Of a stretch of 64,000 nucleotides of DNA, positions 54,881 through 62,468 are shown piece after piece. A program made the position numbers and the translations under genes. The notes beneath the pieces were generated by a model. That model was not told the DNA's origin, ran no database searches, and saw nothing but the letters and a program-made list of their open reading frames with translations. Location of the stretch: the IMG/VR virus record IMGVR_UViG_3300020347_000003, positions 1 to 64,000 of that record. One strand, given 5' to 3'. Origin of the DNA: a virus. Each line of letters starts with the position of its first letter. Position 1 is the first letter of the stretch.

Positions 54881-56118
54881 TATTTTTGCCAGCCTTTAAT
54901 GTATTTGTCTGAGAAGTTAGCAAGACTGAATTGTAGACGATCGACCAATTTAAGTGAACCTGTACCTAAATGGTCGATCGCTACGAACCCTTCTTGACCT
55001 GTCACTTCAAAACCTTTCTTAGTCTTGAGCAAAGTCCTTAAACCTCCAACAGTATCGAGTTTGGCTATTACCAACAATTTCGCATCGACCAAAATATTAT
55101 ATAGGGTGAACACTTTTTGTAGCTCTTTTAGATTGCGCTTGGTAAAGATTGAAAGCGCGGCATCTCGTTTTGCAGTTTGTGCATCTTTCCCTTTCTTCGT
55201 TTTTTTACTGTCGATTTGACCTTGGTAATATTCTTCAATATCACGTTGAAGTTCGATCACAAAGCCAGCGGCATCACCGATACGGGAGCCCTGTCTGACT
55301 TTCTTGTTAATGAATACATTGGTTCGGCTGTTTAAATCTTCATTCGTGCCGAGTTCGTTGAGTACTTTTGAATTAATAGATCTGAATAGGGTCCCAGCTT
55401 GGGACAAGAGTGAAGTGAATTCTGCAGTCTCTGTACCGGTAAATGTGGCTGTACCAGAGCGATCTTCAAATGTAGCATCTACACTCCAAACAGAATTTAC
55501 TGTTTTGAGGCTTGGGACAATCGCCTTTCCAAAACTTGCTTGCATTGATTCAAAGTCTGATCCTCGGTATGTTGTGTGCCAAACCACACCAATTTTGGAT
55601 CGTTTAATTTGTTTAGCAAGAGCGCTTTTCGCTGGTATCGCATAAACAATCGTATTAGGATGGAAAGTAATATGCGATTCTCCATCAATAGTTTCCGTTT
55701 TAATATCTTCTGACGTATAGAGGAAATCACCTTGAACTACTCCTTCACTAATGCCAAGTTTACTCAACTCAGCCAAGGCGACCTTGAATTTAGCATTCAG
55801 ATCACCAGATAAATCATTATCAATTTCATCGTCTGTTTTATAAATCTTGGGAGTCTTATTAAAAACACCCTTCTTCGCAATAAAGAATTTATCATCGCTT
55901 GGATCGACTCCAGCAAAGATTGCCGGAGCCCCATCCCACTTAACCGATATTGTCACCGGTGCCGAGGCATTACCAGCCAACATATCACGAAGAGCTCGTA
56001 AATAGTTAATGACGTTTCGGGTTCCTTTTACTCCACCATCAATTACTGCATCTTCAAGATGCGTCATGTGTAGGTTCTTACCCGATGCTTCTTCCAGATA
56101 TTGCCTAAATTTAATCAT
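54880..56118 (-). CDS. Ligase/nucleotidyltransferase-like protein (412 aa)
   Basis: Contains a possible covalent nucleotidyltransferase signature: motif I as KWDGAPAIFAG (K near 60), a late EGFVAIDHLGTGSLKLVDRL giving EG-type motif IV and a LKLV-type motif V. The N-terminal MIKFRQYLEEA fits the FxxFxxE leaders seen at 46362 and 46787. Sister genes are found in marine T4-like virion regions without a known role. It may be a DNA/RNA ligase relative. Assignment is by motifs only. Confidence 0.6.
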   Translation of the reverse strand: MIKFRQYLEEASGKNLHMTHLEDAVIDGGVKGTRNVINYLRALRDMLAGNASAPVTISVKWDGAPAIFAGVDPSDDKFFIAKKGVFNKTPKIYKTDDEIDNDLSGDLNAKFKVALAELSKLGISEGVVQGDFLYTSEDIKTETIDGESHITFHPNTIVYAIPAKSALAKQIKRSKIGVVWHTTYRGSDFESMQASFGKAIVPSLKTVNSVWSVDATFEDRSGTATFTGTETAEFTSLLSQAGTLFRSINSKVLNELGTNEDLNSRTNVFINKKVRQGSRIGDAAGFVIELQRDIEEYYQGQIDSKKTKKGKDAQTAKRDAALSIFTKRNLKELQKVFTLYNILVDAKLLVIAKLDTVGGLRTLLKTKKGFEVTGQEGFVAIDHLGTGSLKLVDRLQFSLANFSDKYIKGWQK

Positions 56119-57122
56119 ATCTTTTTACTTGTCCTTGACAGCTTTGCCTTCGGGAAGATACCAACACGGGCATTCTTCACTACCTGCCCTGCTGCTCTAG
56201 CATCACCTCGTCGGGCTTGATATCGAATAAAGAAATAAGCCTCATATTCGCCTCGTGGGAAATCACCATTATTACCCTTGTGAGTTGATACGATCTTATA
56301 AGGTCCGGCACCAGAACCTACCAGAGACATATTGCCTAGGTGGAATTCATCGACGTTACTAATACTGGCAGCACCACCGTATTCGGGTCCATAGATTGCT
56401 TCGAAAACAAGTTGTCGGTCCTTAATCTTACGATAGAAAGAATCACCTGATTTGAGACCATCTGGTCGGGCTGCTGCTACATCCTTCATAAAACTTTGGA
56501 CATCTCTATTTGCCTTATATCGCTTAGAAGATAAACCACCATATTGTTGATAATCTTTTGCAGATTTACCAGCCTTATGTGAGATATATGCCTGAGGATC
56601 ACCTTGGACATTCACCAATGTAAAATCTGATTTTGGTTCTTTGCCTTCAAACTTACCACTTGTACTGGCAAGGTGAGCTGCATCAACTGTACGACCATTG
56701 ATTTCAATTTGTATTGAAGGAAGATTCTCTTTTGCAAGTATGACTGCCAACTTATCGTTGAAATCAGCCCTTGCAAGTTCTTCTGCACTGGTACCAGATC
56801 CTTGACCCTTACCACCAAACGATGGAGTCTTCAAGAAGTCTTTAGGTATGACCAAAGGACCTCGGTTAGTGTTGACTGTCATTTTTGATTTATTGGCAGG
56901 AAACTTACCATCATCGGCAGTCATGAAATCAGTAACATCTTGTAACTCAGTTACGTCAATAATGACCTCTCCGTTGTCAACAGTGGCGAAAGGTGAGGCA
57001 GTGGCCACTTTCTTAATGAAGTTTTTTGGCCGGTTCTCGTCTTTGCGGAGGTCTGGTATTGTCAATTTCCGATATGGAATTGCAGCCTCAACGAGTTGTG
57101 AGAACCTTCTAAAGCGTAGCAT
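56115..57122 (-). CDS. Hypothetical virion-region protein, possible PD-(D/E)XK fold (335 aa)
   Basis: N-terminal FxxF leader-like start (MLRFRRFSQLVEA), then a long mixed region. EPKSDFTLVNVQGDPQAYIS followed by HKAG could be the D...(x)xK core of a restriction-like nuclease, but the fit is weak. ATGA-coupled to the ligase-like gene. First gene after the late box at 57159-57166. No family recognised. Confidence 0.5.
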   Translation of the reverse strand: MLRFRRFSQLVEAAIPYRKLTIPDLRKDENRPKNFIKKVATASPFATVDNGEVIIDVTELQDVTDFMTADDGKFPANKSKMTVNTNRGPLVIPKDFLKTPSFGGKGQGSGTSAEELARADFNDKLAVILAKENLPSIQIEINGRTVDAAHLASTSGKFEGKEPKSDFTLVNVQGDPQAYISHKAGKSAKDYQQYGGLSSKRYKANRDVQSFMKDVAAARPDGLKSGDSFYRKIKDRQLVFEAIYGPEYGGAASISNVDEFHLGNMSLVGSGAGPYKIVSTHKGNNGDFPRGEYEAYFFIRYQARRGDARAAGQVVKNARVGIFPKAKLSRTSKKI

Positions 57123-57158
57123 TGATTATCCTATTATAGTATAGACCCATATTGAATC

Positions 57159-57166
57159 TATTTATA
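57159..57166 (-). promoter_or_regulatory. T4-type late promoter box TATAAATA
   Basis: Exact TATAAATA on the minus strand, 37 nt upstream of the ATG at 57120-57122 and just past the helicase stop. Drives the 57.1-53.4 kb late genes. Confidence 0.8.
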
Positions 57167-57172
57167 ATCATT

Positions 57173-58615
57173 TTATCTTAATTCAACACTGTCGTCAAAC
57201 ACACTACGTCTTTTTTTACCTCTCATGCTGGAACCAATGTCAGTCTTATCGAATACAGGAGGATCGTCATTACGTTTGTATGAGGAAGAACCACCAGAAT
57301 TTCCACCACCATCTATATTGATGTTCTGCTGTGCACTTTCTTCAAGATCGTAAATCTTCATTTTGGCACGATCAATACCGACAAGGAATCGTCGATAATA
57401 TCCAAGGTCACCCCACCGATTCTTCAGCTGTTTGAGCATTACCTGCCCAAGTTCATCTAAATGTTCGGAAGTAACAATGCCGAGGATGCAATCTGCTGTA
57501 TGAGTAATACCCATTGACTCAGAAGTGTTTGTAAGATCCACGTCTGAATTACCATAGCCATCGCGATTAAACTGAGAAGAAGTGACAATCGCACAATTGA
57601 ATTCCATTGCAAGTCCACGTATTTCCTCCGCAATTGATTTGACAAGTGTATATGAATTTGCTGCCGCAGCCCCACGAACTCTGGAGGATGCACAAATATT
57701 TAGATAATCAACAAACACAACGTCAGGTACGAAGCCTTTTTTCATTCTCAATTCATTCAGTAAGTGCCTCATGTGACCAGCGTGAGCCGATCCAGTGGGG
57801 TACTCTTTAATCACAAGTTTACCAGGAGTCTTGGTCTTGTATCTACCCATTCGTTTCTCATAAACATCTCGTGGGCAATCAGTGAGTTCATCTAGCGTGA
57901 TGTCCATAATGTTGGCATCAATACGCCGACCGATTTCTTCTTCGGCCATTTCCATAGTAACATACAGCACATTCTTACCGTACATCAAATGATTGGCAGC
58001 GAAGTGGCATTTCAATAGAGATTTACCACCACCAGTCGTGGCCAGTAATACAGTCATTGATTTGCGAGGCAGACCACCCTTGGTGATCTTGTTCAGGATA
58101 TCAATATCAAAGGGAATTCTTTCCTCTTTTCTATGATAATAGTCATAGCGATCTTCAAATTGTTCCAAGAAGTCGTGACCGACACTCGAGTCAAAGTTGA
58201 TGCCGAGCGAATCAGATAAGATTTTCGGTATCGAGCCTTTGTCAGTGTCTTTGTCTTGGCCATCTAAGATTAGAATAGCCTTACGTATTGAATTATACAA
58301 ATCTTTGTCTTGACAGAACTTCTCAGTCTCTGTAATCAAAAATTCATTACTCGTATCTTTGTCGACCTGTAATTCGTCAACAATACCCATCACCTGGGCA
58401 TAGGTGTCTTCGTTTAGATCTTTACGCTTGTCGATGGTGAGTTTAAGAGCCTCCGTTGAAGGAGGCTCTCTGTATTGCTCAACATAATCTACAAACGTTG
58501 AAAAGACCTTTTGAAGTGCGTTTTCATCGAAATATTCTTCCTTAATGTAGGGGTATACCTTTCGGTAGTAGTCCTCATTAAGTACCAAATTCGACAGTAT
58601 CGTCTTCTCTAGCAT
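57173..58615 (-). CDS. 41: Replicative DNA helicase, DnaB/T4 gp41-type (480 aa)
   Basis: N-terminal helical domain (LEKTILSNLVLNEDYYRKVY), then RecA-like core: ATTGGGKSLLKCHFAANHLM (Walker A), YVTMEMAEEEIGRRIDANIM, VFVDYLNICASSRVR (Walker B) and SSQFNRDGYGN. It unwinds DNA ahead of the fork with gp61 primase, loaded by gp59 (60993). ATG at 58613-58615 is chosen, with GAGGTTGAAG upstream; the frame opens 12 nt earlier inside uvsX. An internal promoter in uvsX reads into it. Confidence 0.94.
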   Translation of the reverse strand: MLEKTILSNLVLNEDYYRKVYPYIKEEYFDENALQKVFSTFVDYVEQYREPPSTEALKLTIDKRKDLNEDTYAQVMGIVDELQVDKDTSNEFLITETEKFCQDKDLYNSIRKAILILDGQDKDTDKGSIPKILSDSLGINFDSSVGHDFLEQFEDRYDYYHRKEERIPFDIDILNKITKGGLPRKSMTVLLATTGGGKSLLKCHFAANHLMYGKNVLYVTMEMAEEEIGRRIDANIMDITLDELTDCPRDVYEKRMGRYKTKTPGKLVIKEYPTGSAHAGHMRHLLNELRMKKGFVPDVVFVDYLNICASSRVRGAAAANSYTLVKSIAEEIRGLAMEFNCAIVTSSQFNRDGYGNSDVDLTNTSESMGITHTADCILGIVTSEHLDELGQVMLKQLKNRWGDLGYYRRFLVGIDRAKMKIYDLEESAQQNINIDGGGNSGGSSSYKRNDDPPVFDKTDIGSSMRGKKRRSVFDDSVELR

Positions 58616-59642
58616 CTTCAACCTCATCAGCCATTAGCAGTTTAAATTTACTTTCAATATAATTATTGAACCGAGGATCAGCAACCAGACCTTCAAAGAA
58701 CTCATCGTCCTGTTCAATGTCTTTAGAGCGTCTCTTAGGTTCGATAACCTCGCCAGTATCCATGTTGACTATATTATACCATCCTTGATTGGCCTTTGTC
58801 AAGTGCCCTGATTCAAGTGCGAGTTCAAAAAGGGAAGACCATTTCTGAATACCCGAGTCATATAATACTTTAAATGGAAGTTTTGATTTCTCTTTTACAT
58901 AACGAGATTTTTCAATATTGATTGTGAATTTGAAGCCTGCAAGATCAGTACCATCTTTTTCTTGTGCCTTAGAGATAATAAAGATCTGATTGGCTGAGTA
59001 GTAAATACCAGTACCACCGGATACAATATTCTTAGGGAACAGACCAATCTCCTTGTAGGTATGATTGATTGCGACCAATGGAATATCTTTACCTGTGACC
59101 TTGGGAGTTACAATGCGGAAGAGTGATTTGAGTTGTTTAGCACGTGACATGTCAGCAACAGATTTCTCATTCTCAGCATCTTCTACCTCTTTACGAGAAG
59201 CCAAGTTACCAACAGAGTCTATCATAATAAAAACTTTATCACCTTTATCAATCTCATTCAATCGCTTGGTGAGGTCAAACTTGAGTTGTTCGACATCTTC
59301 AATCGGTATGTGCAATACACGATCCGTATCGATACCAATGCCTTCAAGGTATTCAGGCGTGATACCATATTCCGAATCATACAGCATTGCAATACTGTCT
59401 TTGTACTTCTTCAAATATGCTTTCATACAATAAAGTGACAAGAGAGTCTTGAAACTTTTTGATTCACCAGCGATGACAGTCAGACCAGGGATCAGACCAC
59501 CATGAAGTGAGCCACTGAAGGCAATATTCACGATTGGAAGTTCAGTTTGAATGGGATCTTTCTCACCGAAGAACGAAGATTTTGACAGGACCGAAGAGCC
59601 CTTGACCGAACCGGCCTTTAACATTTTATCAAGCAAACTCAT
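58578..59642 (-). CDS. uvsX: UvsX RecA-like recombinase (354 aa)
   Basis: P-loop GLTVIAGESKSFKTLLSLYC, a LYDSEYGITPEYLEGIGI segment, KVFIMIDSVGNLASRKEVED (Walker B) and VALVAINHTYKEIG-type loop. This is the T4 UvsX strand-exchange protein, working with gp32 and gp41. The last 38 nt overlap the helicase start. Contains a probable internal promoter at 58773-58802. Confidence 0.95.
   Translation of the reverse strand: MSLLDKMLKAGSVKGSSVLSKSSFFGEKDPIQTELPIVNIAFSGSLHGGLIPGLTVIAGESKSFKTLLSLYCMKAYLKKYKDSIAMLYDSEYGITPEYLEGIGIDTDRVLHIPIEDVEQLKFDLTKRLNEIDKGDKVFIMIDSVGNLASRKEVEDAENEKSVADMSRAKQLKSLFRIVTPKVTGKDIPLVAINHTYKEIGLFPKNIVSGGTGIYYSANQIFIISKAQEKDGTDLAGFKFTINIEKSRYVKEKSKLPFKVLYDSGIQKWSSLFELALESGHLTKANQGWYNIVNMDTGEVIEPKRRSKDIEQDDEFFEGLVADPRFNNYIESKFKLLMADEVEDAREDDTVEFGT
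58773..58802 (-). promoter_or_regulatory. Intragenic promoter in uvsX (TTGACA-18-TATAAT)
   Basis: -35 TTGACA at 58797-58802, -10 TATAAT at 58773-58778 with 18 bp between. Both hexamers are perfect. Reads into gp41, about 158 nt before its ATG. Confidence 0.65.
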
Positions 59643-59644
59643 AA

Positions 59645-59923
59645 TTAATCTCCTTTCAATATCTGATATAGCTTATCAGCAAATGCATCAAGTTTATCAT
59701 AACGATCCGGCCAATAGATGTAATCTTTTTCGGGATTCGCTTTGAGATTATTGAGCAGAGGTACGACTGCATCATAAATGAGTTGAGCCTTAGCAGCATT
59801 AGATTCAGCAGTTGCAGTAGTGGTTTCGGCCACTTGCTTTGCTTCTCTTACTACGTCTAGTTCATCAGCATCTACCGCAGTAAAGCCAAAATCAAAATCG
59901 AGTATAGTTTCTGGTTTATCCAT
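59645..59923 (-). CDS. Conserved T4-like protein between gp32 and UvsX (92 aa)
   Basis: MDKPETILDFDFGFTAVDAD, then a helical body (VVREAKQVAETTTATAESNA) and DYIYWPDRYDKLDAFADKLY at the end. Marine T4-like phages keep a gene of this type in this spot. It may bind gp32 or UvsX; no data visible here. Ends 2 nt before uvsX. Confidence 0.7.
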   Translation of the reverse strand: MDKPETILDFDFGFTAVDADELDVVREAKQVAETTTATAESNAAKAQLIYDAVVPLLNNLKANPEKDYIYWPDRYDKLDAFADKLYQILKGD

Positions 59924-59946
59924 ATGGATCTCCGTTATAGAAGAAT

Positions 59947-60012
59947 GGGGCAGAGGTGAGACGCGCTGTACGGACGATGTTCAACCGAGCGCTTTTAAAG
60001 CTCACTTACCCC
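59947..60012 (-). other. Structured intergenic RNA between gp32 and the next gene
   Basis: On the transcript GGGG (60012-60009) pairs with CCCC (59950-59947), GTGAG with CTCAC (60005-60001 / 59960-59956), AGCGC-type arms (59992-59988 with 59967-59963) and CGG/CCG at the tip. A four-step hairpin of about 66 nt with no T-run, so processing, stability or attenuation rather than plain termination is likely. Confidence 0.5.
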
Positions 60013-60023
60013 GATGACCTTAT

Positions 60024-60947
60024 TTAACTTCTAGCAAGTTCTTTAAAAATTGATAGATCGTCGTCGTCATCTTCTACAACACTAGATGCCATTGGAGATT
60101 CTGCAACCGGAGTCTGGGGTTCGGCCGTAGCCAAATTGCCAAGATCTAAGTCATCAGTCGTGTCTTCCATGGGAGAGGATGCGACTGGTGCATCTGCAGT
60201 AATATCAAGTACCCGATAGAGCTTAGTCTTCAACTCGGTGTAAGACTTGAAGTTCTTAGGATCAATAACCTCGTCTAGCGAGTGTTCTTTTGACCACACT
60301 TCTTCCATTTCTGAATCATCATCAGAGAGAGGAGTCGGTGCATCGAACTCAGACTTATCGTAGTTGGGATAACCTTCAAACTGTCGAATCTTCAAACGGA
60401 AGTTTGCGCCTTCCCAAAGATCGAATGGGTTTACTGGATCCTCATCTTCAAAGCTAGGATTCATTAAATCATTCAACTTATCAAAGATCTTTTTACCGAA
60501 CTGATACATGAATACTTTACCTTCGTTTTCGGGATTTGCAGAATCCTTCACAACGTAGATATTAGAAACATACTTGAGTCGACGTTTCTGCTTTCGGGCC
60601 TGCTCTTTGTCAGCATCGATACCTGTGTTCCAAAGCTTAGAGTTAAACTCAGAAACAGGGTCATCGTTACCAAGAGTGGTCAGAGAGTTTTCGATGTACC
60701 AAAGGCCAGTAGGTCCTTGGAAGCCATGATCCCAGATACGAACGAAGGGCATTTCTTCACCATTTGGTGCAGGCAAGAAACGAATGATCGCGAAACCATT
60801 GCCAGCCTTGTCACGGACAGGTTTCCAGAATTTACCTTCATTAGGATCTGAATAGCTTTTTGTTTGGATTTTTTCAAGCTGTTGATTTAGCTTGTCGAGG
60901 GATTTGCTACGGTTTTTCTTAAGTGCAGCGAAGTCTGTAGGTGCCAT
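60024..60947 (-). CDS. 32: Single-stranded DNA-binding protein gp32 (307 aa)
   Basis: N-terminal basic LAST-like region (FAALKKNRSKSLDKLNQQLE), OB core with AIIRFLPAPNGEEMPFVRIW, LWYIENSLTTLGNDDPVSEF, KYVSNIYVVKDSANPENEGK and FMYQFGKKIFDKLNDLMNP, and an acidic C-terminal tail (EDDDDDLSIFKELARS) that binds partners. No Cys at all, so the T4-type zinc site is missing. Read from the internal promoter at 61075-61102. Confidence 0.95.
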   Translation of the reverse strand: MAPTDFAALKKNRSKSLDKLNQQLEKIQTKSYSDPNEGKFWKPVRDKAGNGFAIIRFLPAPNGEEMPFVRIWDHGFQGPTGLWYIENSLTTLGNDDPVSEFNSKLWNTGIDADKEQARKQKRRLKYVSNIYVVKDSANPENEGKVFMYQFGKKIFDKLNDLMNPSFEDEDPVNPFDLWEGANFRLKIRQFEGYPNYDKSEFDAPTPLSDDDSEMEEVWSKEHSLDEVIDPKNFKSYTELKTKLYRVLDITADAPVASSPMEDTTDDLDLGNLATAEPQTPVAESPMASSVVEDDDDDLSIFKELARS

Positions 60948-60992
60948 ATGATGTTTCTCCTTTGTATAGCGTTATATGCGATATATTTCATA

Positions 60993-61595
60993 TCAAATAA
61001 AGTGTTCGCGGACAATGTCTTTGAACCTCTTTTCATCAATAGCCAGAAAGGGTCTATACTTTCTAGCAGTTCTTATTATATCACGCGAAACTATTTTGTC
61101 AACCAATATTTTGTCCCAATAACCAAAAATATTTGCGAAATGAACTAATAGAGTAAAAGTCTCTAATGAGATCTGTTTCCGCAGATACGTCGTCATCAAA
61201 ATAGGATGTTGACCATCGCGTGATACAAAATTAGCCTGATAACTATCATCAAGCTGTTTCAGATCAGACTTGAAAATGTAAGAGAGTGACTCTTGTTTTC
61301 GTTTCCAATCTACATACACTTGTTCACCTTCGTGTTCAAGTATATCCTTTATCCAGCAGTTGGGTTTCACCAACATATTGGACATAATTCTATTGATGTA
61401 ATCCTCTTTTTGTGCCAGTTTGGCAAAGAAGAATGCATCGTTTCGGGCTCTAAATGAATCCATTGAAGCCCTAACTTTACCATGGTATTTATGAAAATCG
61501 TAACCGTCTGTTGTAAAATGCTTCTTTAGAGCAAGATATTTGACGTAGGCCTCAAATGAGGCTTCATTCACATAGGTCGGTGATTGTAGGCTCAT
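60993..61595 (-). CDS. 59: gp59 helicase loader (200 aa)
   Basis: VKYLALKKHFTTDGYDFHKY, HGKVRASMDSFRARNDAFFF and later VHFANIFGYWDKIL resemble T4 gp59, the all-helical loader of gp41 onto gp32-covered DNA. Size is close to T4 gp59 (217). Order 33-59-32 matches T4. Overlaps the start region of gp33 downstream end by 32 nt. Confidence 0.9.
   Translation of the reverse strand: MSLQSPTYVNEASFEAYVKYLALKKHFTTDGYDFHKYHGKVRASMDSFRARNDAFFFAKLAQKEDYINRIMSNMLVKPNCWIKDILEHEGEQVYVDWKRKQESLSYIFKSDLKQLDDSYQANFVSRDGQHPILMTTYLRKQISLETFTLLVHFANIFGYWDKILVDKIVSRDIIRTARKYRPFLAIDEKRFKDIVREHFI
61075..61102 (-). promoter_or_regulatory. Intragenic promoter in gene 59 (TTGACA-16-TATAAT)
   Basis: -35 TTGACA at 61097-61102, -10 TATAAT at 61075-61080, spacer 16. 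Gives gp32 its own promoter about 130 nt upstream of the ATG. Confidence 0.7.
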
Positions 61596-61803
61596 CTTGT
61601 TTTACCATTCTCAAATCAATAGCTTCAGTTCTTACTTTTTCTTTCAATATCGACGACTTCTTAACGATGTCAGCGATAGATTCGATCTCAAGATTGTTTT
61701 TCTCGGCGTAGTGTACGAGAGCATCGATGTACGGAACACCACGCGCAATCATGTTTGAGATGTCATGGTGGATCTTTTCGGGGGTCATTTTCACAACCGA
61801 CAT
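61564..61803 (-). CDS. 33: gp33 late-transcription co-activator (79 aa)
   Basis: MSVVKMTPEKIHHDISNMIA, then GVPYIDALVHYAEKNNLEIE, SIADIVKKSSILKEKVRTEA: the conserved gp33 helix pattern of marine T4-like phages. gp33 bridges RNA polymerase and the sliding clamp at late promoters, in keeping with the TATAAATA boxes seen here. The frame is open to 61899, but the promoter at 61832-61860 rules out the longer form; ATG at 61801-61803 has GGAGG. Confidence 0.88.
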   Translation of the reverse strand: MSVVKMTPEKIHHDISNMIARGVPYIDALVHYAEKNNLEIESIADIVKKSSILKEKVRTEAIDLRMVKQDEPTITDLCE

Positions 61804-61831
61804 TAATACCTCCTTGATTTTTGAAGTGACC

Positions 61832-61860
61832 ATTATATCAGGACATGCATACAATGTCAA
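61832..61860 (-). promoter_or_regulatory. sigma70 promoter (TTGACA-17-TATAAT, perfect)
   Basis: -35 at 61855-61860, -10 at 61832-61837, spacer 17. Drives 33-59-32. Confidence 0.92.
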
Positions 61861-61874
61861 CCAATTCCGCAAAT

Positions 61875-61909
61875 AAAAAAACGGCCTGAACATTCTCACA
61901 TTCAGACCG
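61875..61909 (-). terminator. Rho-independent terminator overlapping a promoter start site
   Basis: On the minus strand CGGTCTGAA (61909-61901) pairs with TTCAGGCCG (61890-61882), one G-U pair, followed by TTTTTTT at 61881-61875. It stops transcripts from 62.1 kb. The -10 of the 61912-61940 promoter touches its upstream edge. Confidence 0.88.
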
Positions 61910-61911
61910 CC

Positions 61912-61940
61912 ATTATATCAAAGTGCTATCACTCTGTCAA
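61912..61940 (-). promoter_or_regulatory. sigma70 promoter (TTGACA-17-TATAAT, perfect) at a terminator
   Basis: -35 at 61935-61940, -10 at 61912-61917, spacer 17. The expected start near 61905 lies inside the 5' arm of the terminator hairpin. Confidence 0.85.
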
Positions 61941-61947
61941 GGGTTAT

Positions 61948-62121
61948 TTATAACATCGGTACCGGCTGTAGGTACATCATCAACTCTGGGTGGATCATTG
62001 GATAGCTTGCTGGATTCATTAGGGGCATCAAGCCACCCGCAATAGAGAGCAGAAGTATCACAGACAATGCTATGATAGCAATACGATCCTCTTTTTTGGG
62101 ATTTGTGGGCTTCTTCATCAT
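61948..62121 (-). CDS. Small membrane protein (57 aa)
   Basis: MMKKPTNPKKEDRIAIIALS, then a membrane helix (VILLLSIAGGLMPLM) and a Met/Pro-rich tail. Translation is coupled to the 62118-62252 stop (TGATG). A longer open frame covering the same DNA (61937-62149) reads as an unlikely Cys/Ser-rich product. Confidence 0.6.
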   Translation of the reverse strand: MMKKPTNPKKEDRIAIIALSVILLLSIAGGLMPLMNPASYPMIHPELMMYLQPVPML

Positions 62122-62252
62122 TGGGCTGCTGCCATTGCAATGATAACAAAGGGTAAGGCTATGGGCAAGGTTACTGCCGACGTGAGGTAGACTGCATCAC
62201 AGAAAAAACATACCTTGTCGTTACGGCGAAGGTTAGATATAAAACTGTTCAT
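62118..62252 (-). CDS. Small membrane protein with CxxC (44 aa)
   Basis: MNSFISNLRRNDKVCFFCDA then a hydrophobic helix (LTSAVTLPIALPFVIIAMA). GGAGGGTC directly precedes the ATG. The CFFC pair before the helix might bind metal or form a disulfide. Function unknown. Confidence 0.6.
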   Translation of the reverse strand: MNSFISNLRRNDKVCFFCDAVYLTSAVTLPIALPFVIIAMAAAQ

Positions 62253-62298
62253 GACCCTCCTGCTCCATTCGGCTACACGCTATAATAAGATTTTTCAT
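62233..62298 (-). CDS. Possible leader peptide (21 aa)
   Basis: MKNLIIACSRMEQEGHEQFY and one Ile. AAAGGAG lies 10 nt upstream. It overlaps the start of the 44-aa gene, so it could couple or regulate its translation. May also be chance. Confidence 0.3.
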   Translation of the reverse strand: MKNLIIACSRMEQEGHEQFYI

Positions 62299-62351
62299 CT
62301 CAGAAAAACTCCTTTCATTTTGGGGGATTTAAGGTTGTAAAAGATAGTATA

Positions 62352-62370
62352 TTGTTACAAAAGGTAACAA
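62352..62370. promoter_or_regulatory. Perfect inverted repeat, operator-like
   Basis: ttgttac (62352-62358), 5-nt spacer, gtaacaa (62364-62370). It lies in the otherwise gene-free 62299-62468 spacer downstream of the bilin reductase, in AT-rich DNA with a stray -10-like TATAAT at 62387-62392 but no matching -35. Could be a repressor site or an RNA hairpin. Confidence 0.45.
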
Positions 62371-62468
62371 TCTTTCATTTTACGATATTATATATACAGC
62401 TAGGTCGTCAGGATGCGTTATTTCTTTCATTTATTTTTGTCATACATTGTATTACATAGCGGAATGTG

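Noticed and set aside
61945-61952. TATAAATA late-type box on the minus strand
   Set aside because: It is formed by the TTA codon and TAA stop of 61948-62121, directly before the -35 of another promoter; it is probably chance.
61937-62149. 70-aa open frame on the minus strand
   Set aside because: It overlaps two better small genes (61948-62121 and 62118-62252), has an odd Cys/Ser composition and no ribosome-binding site.
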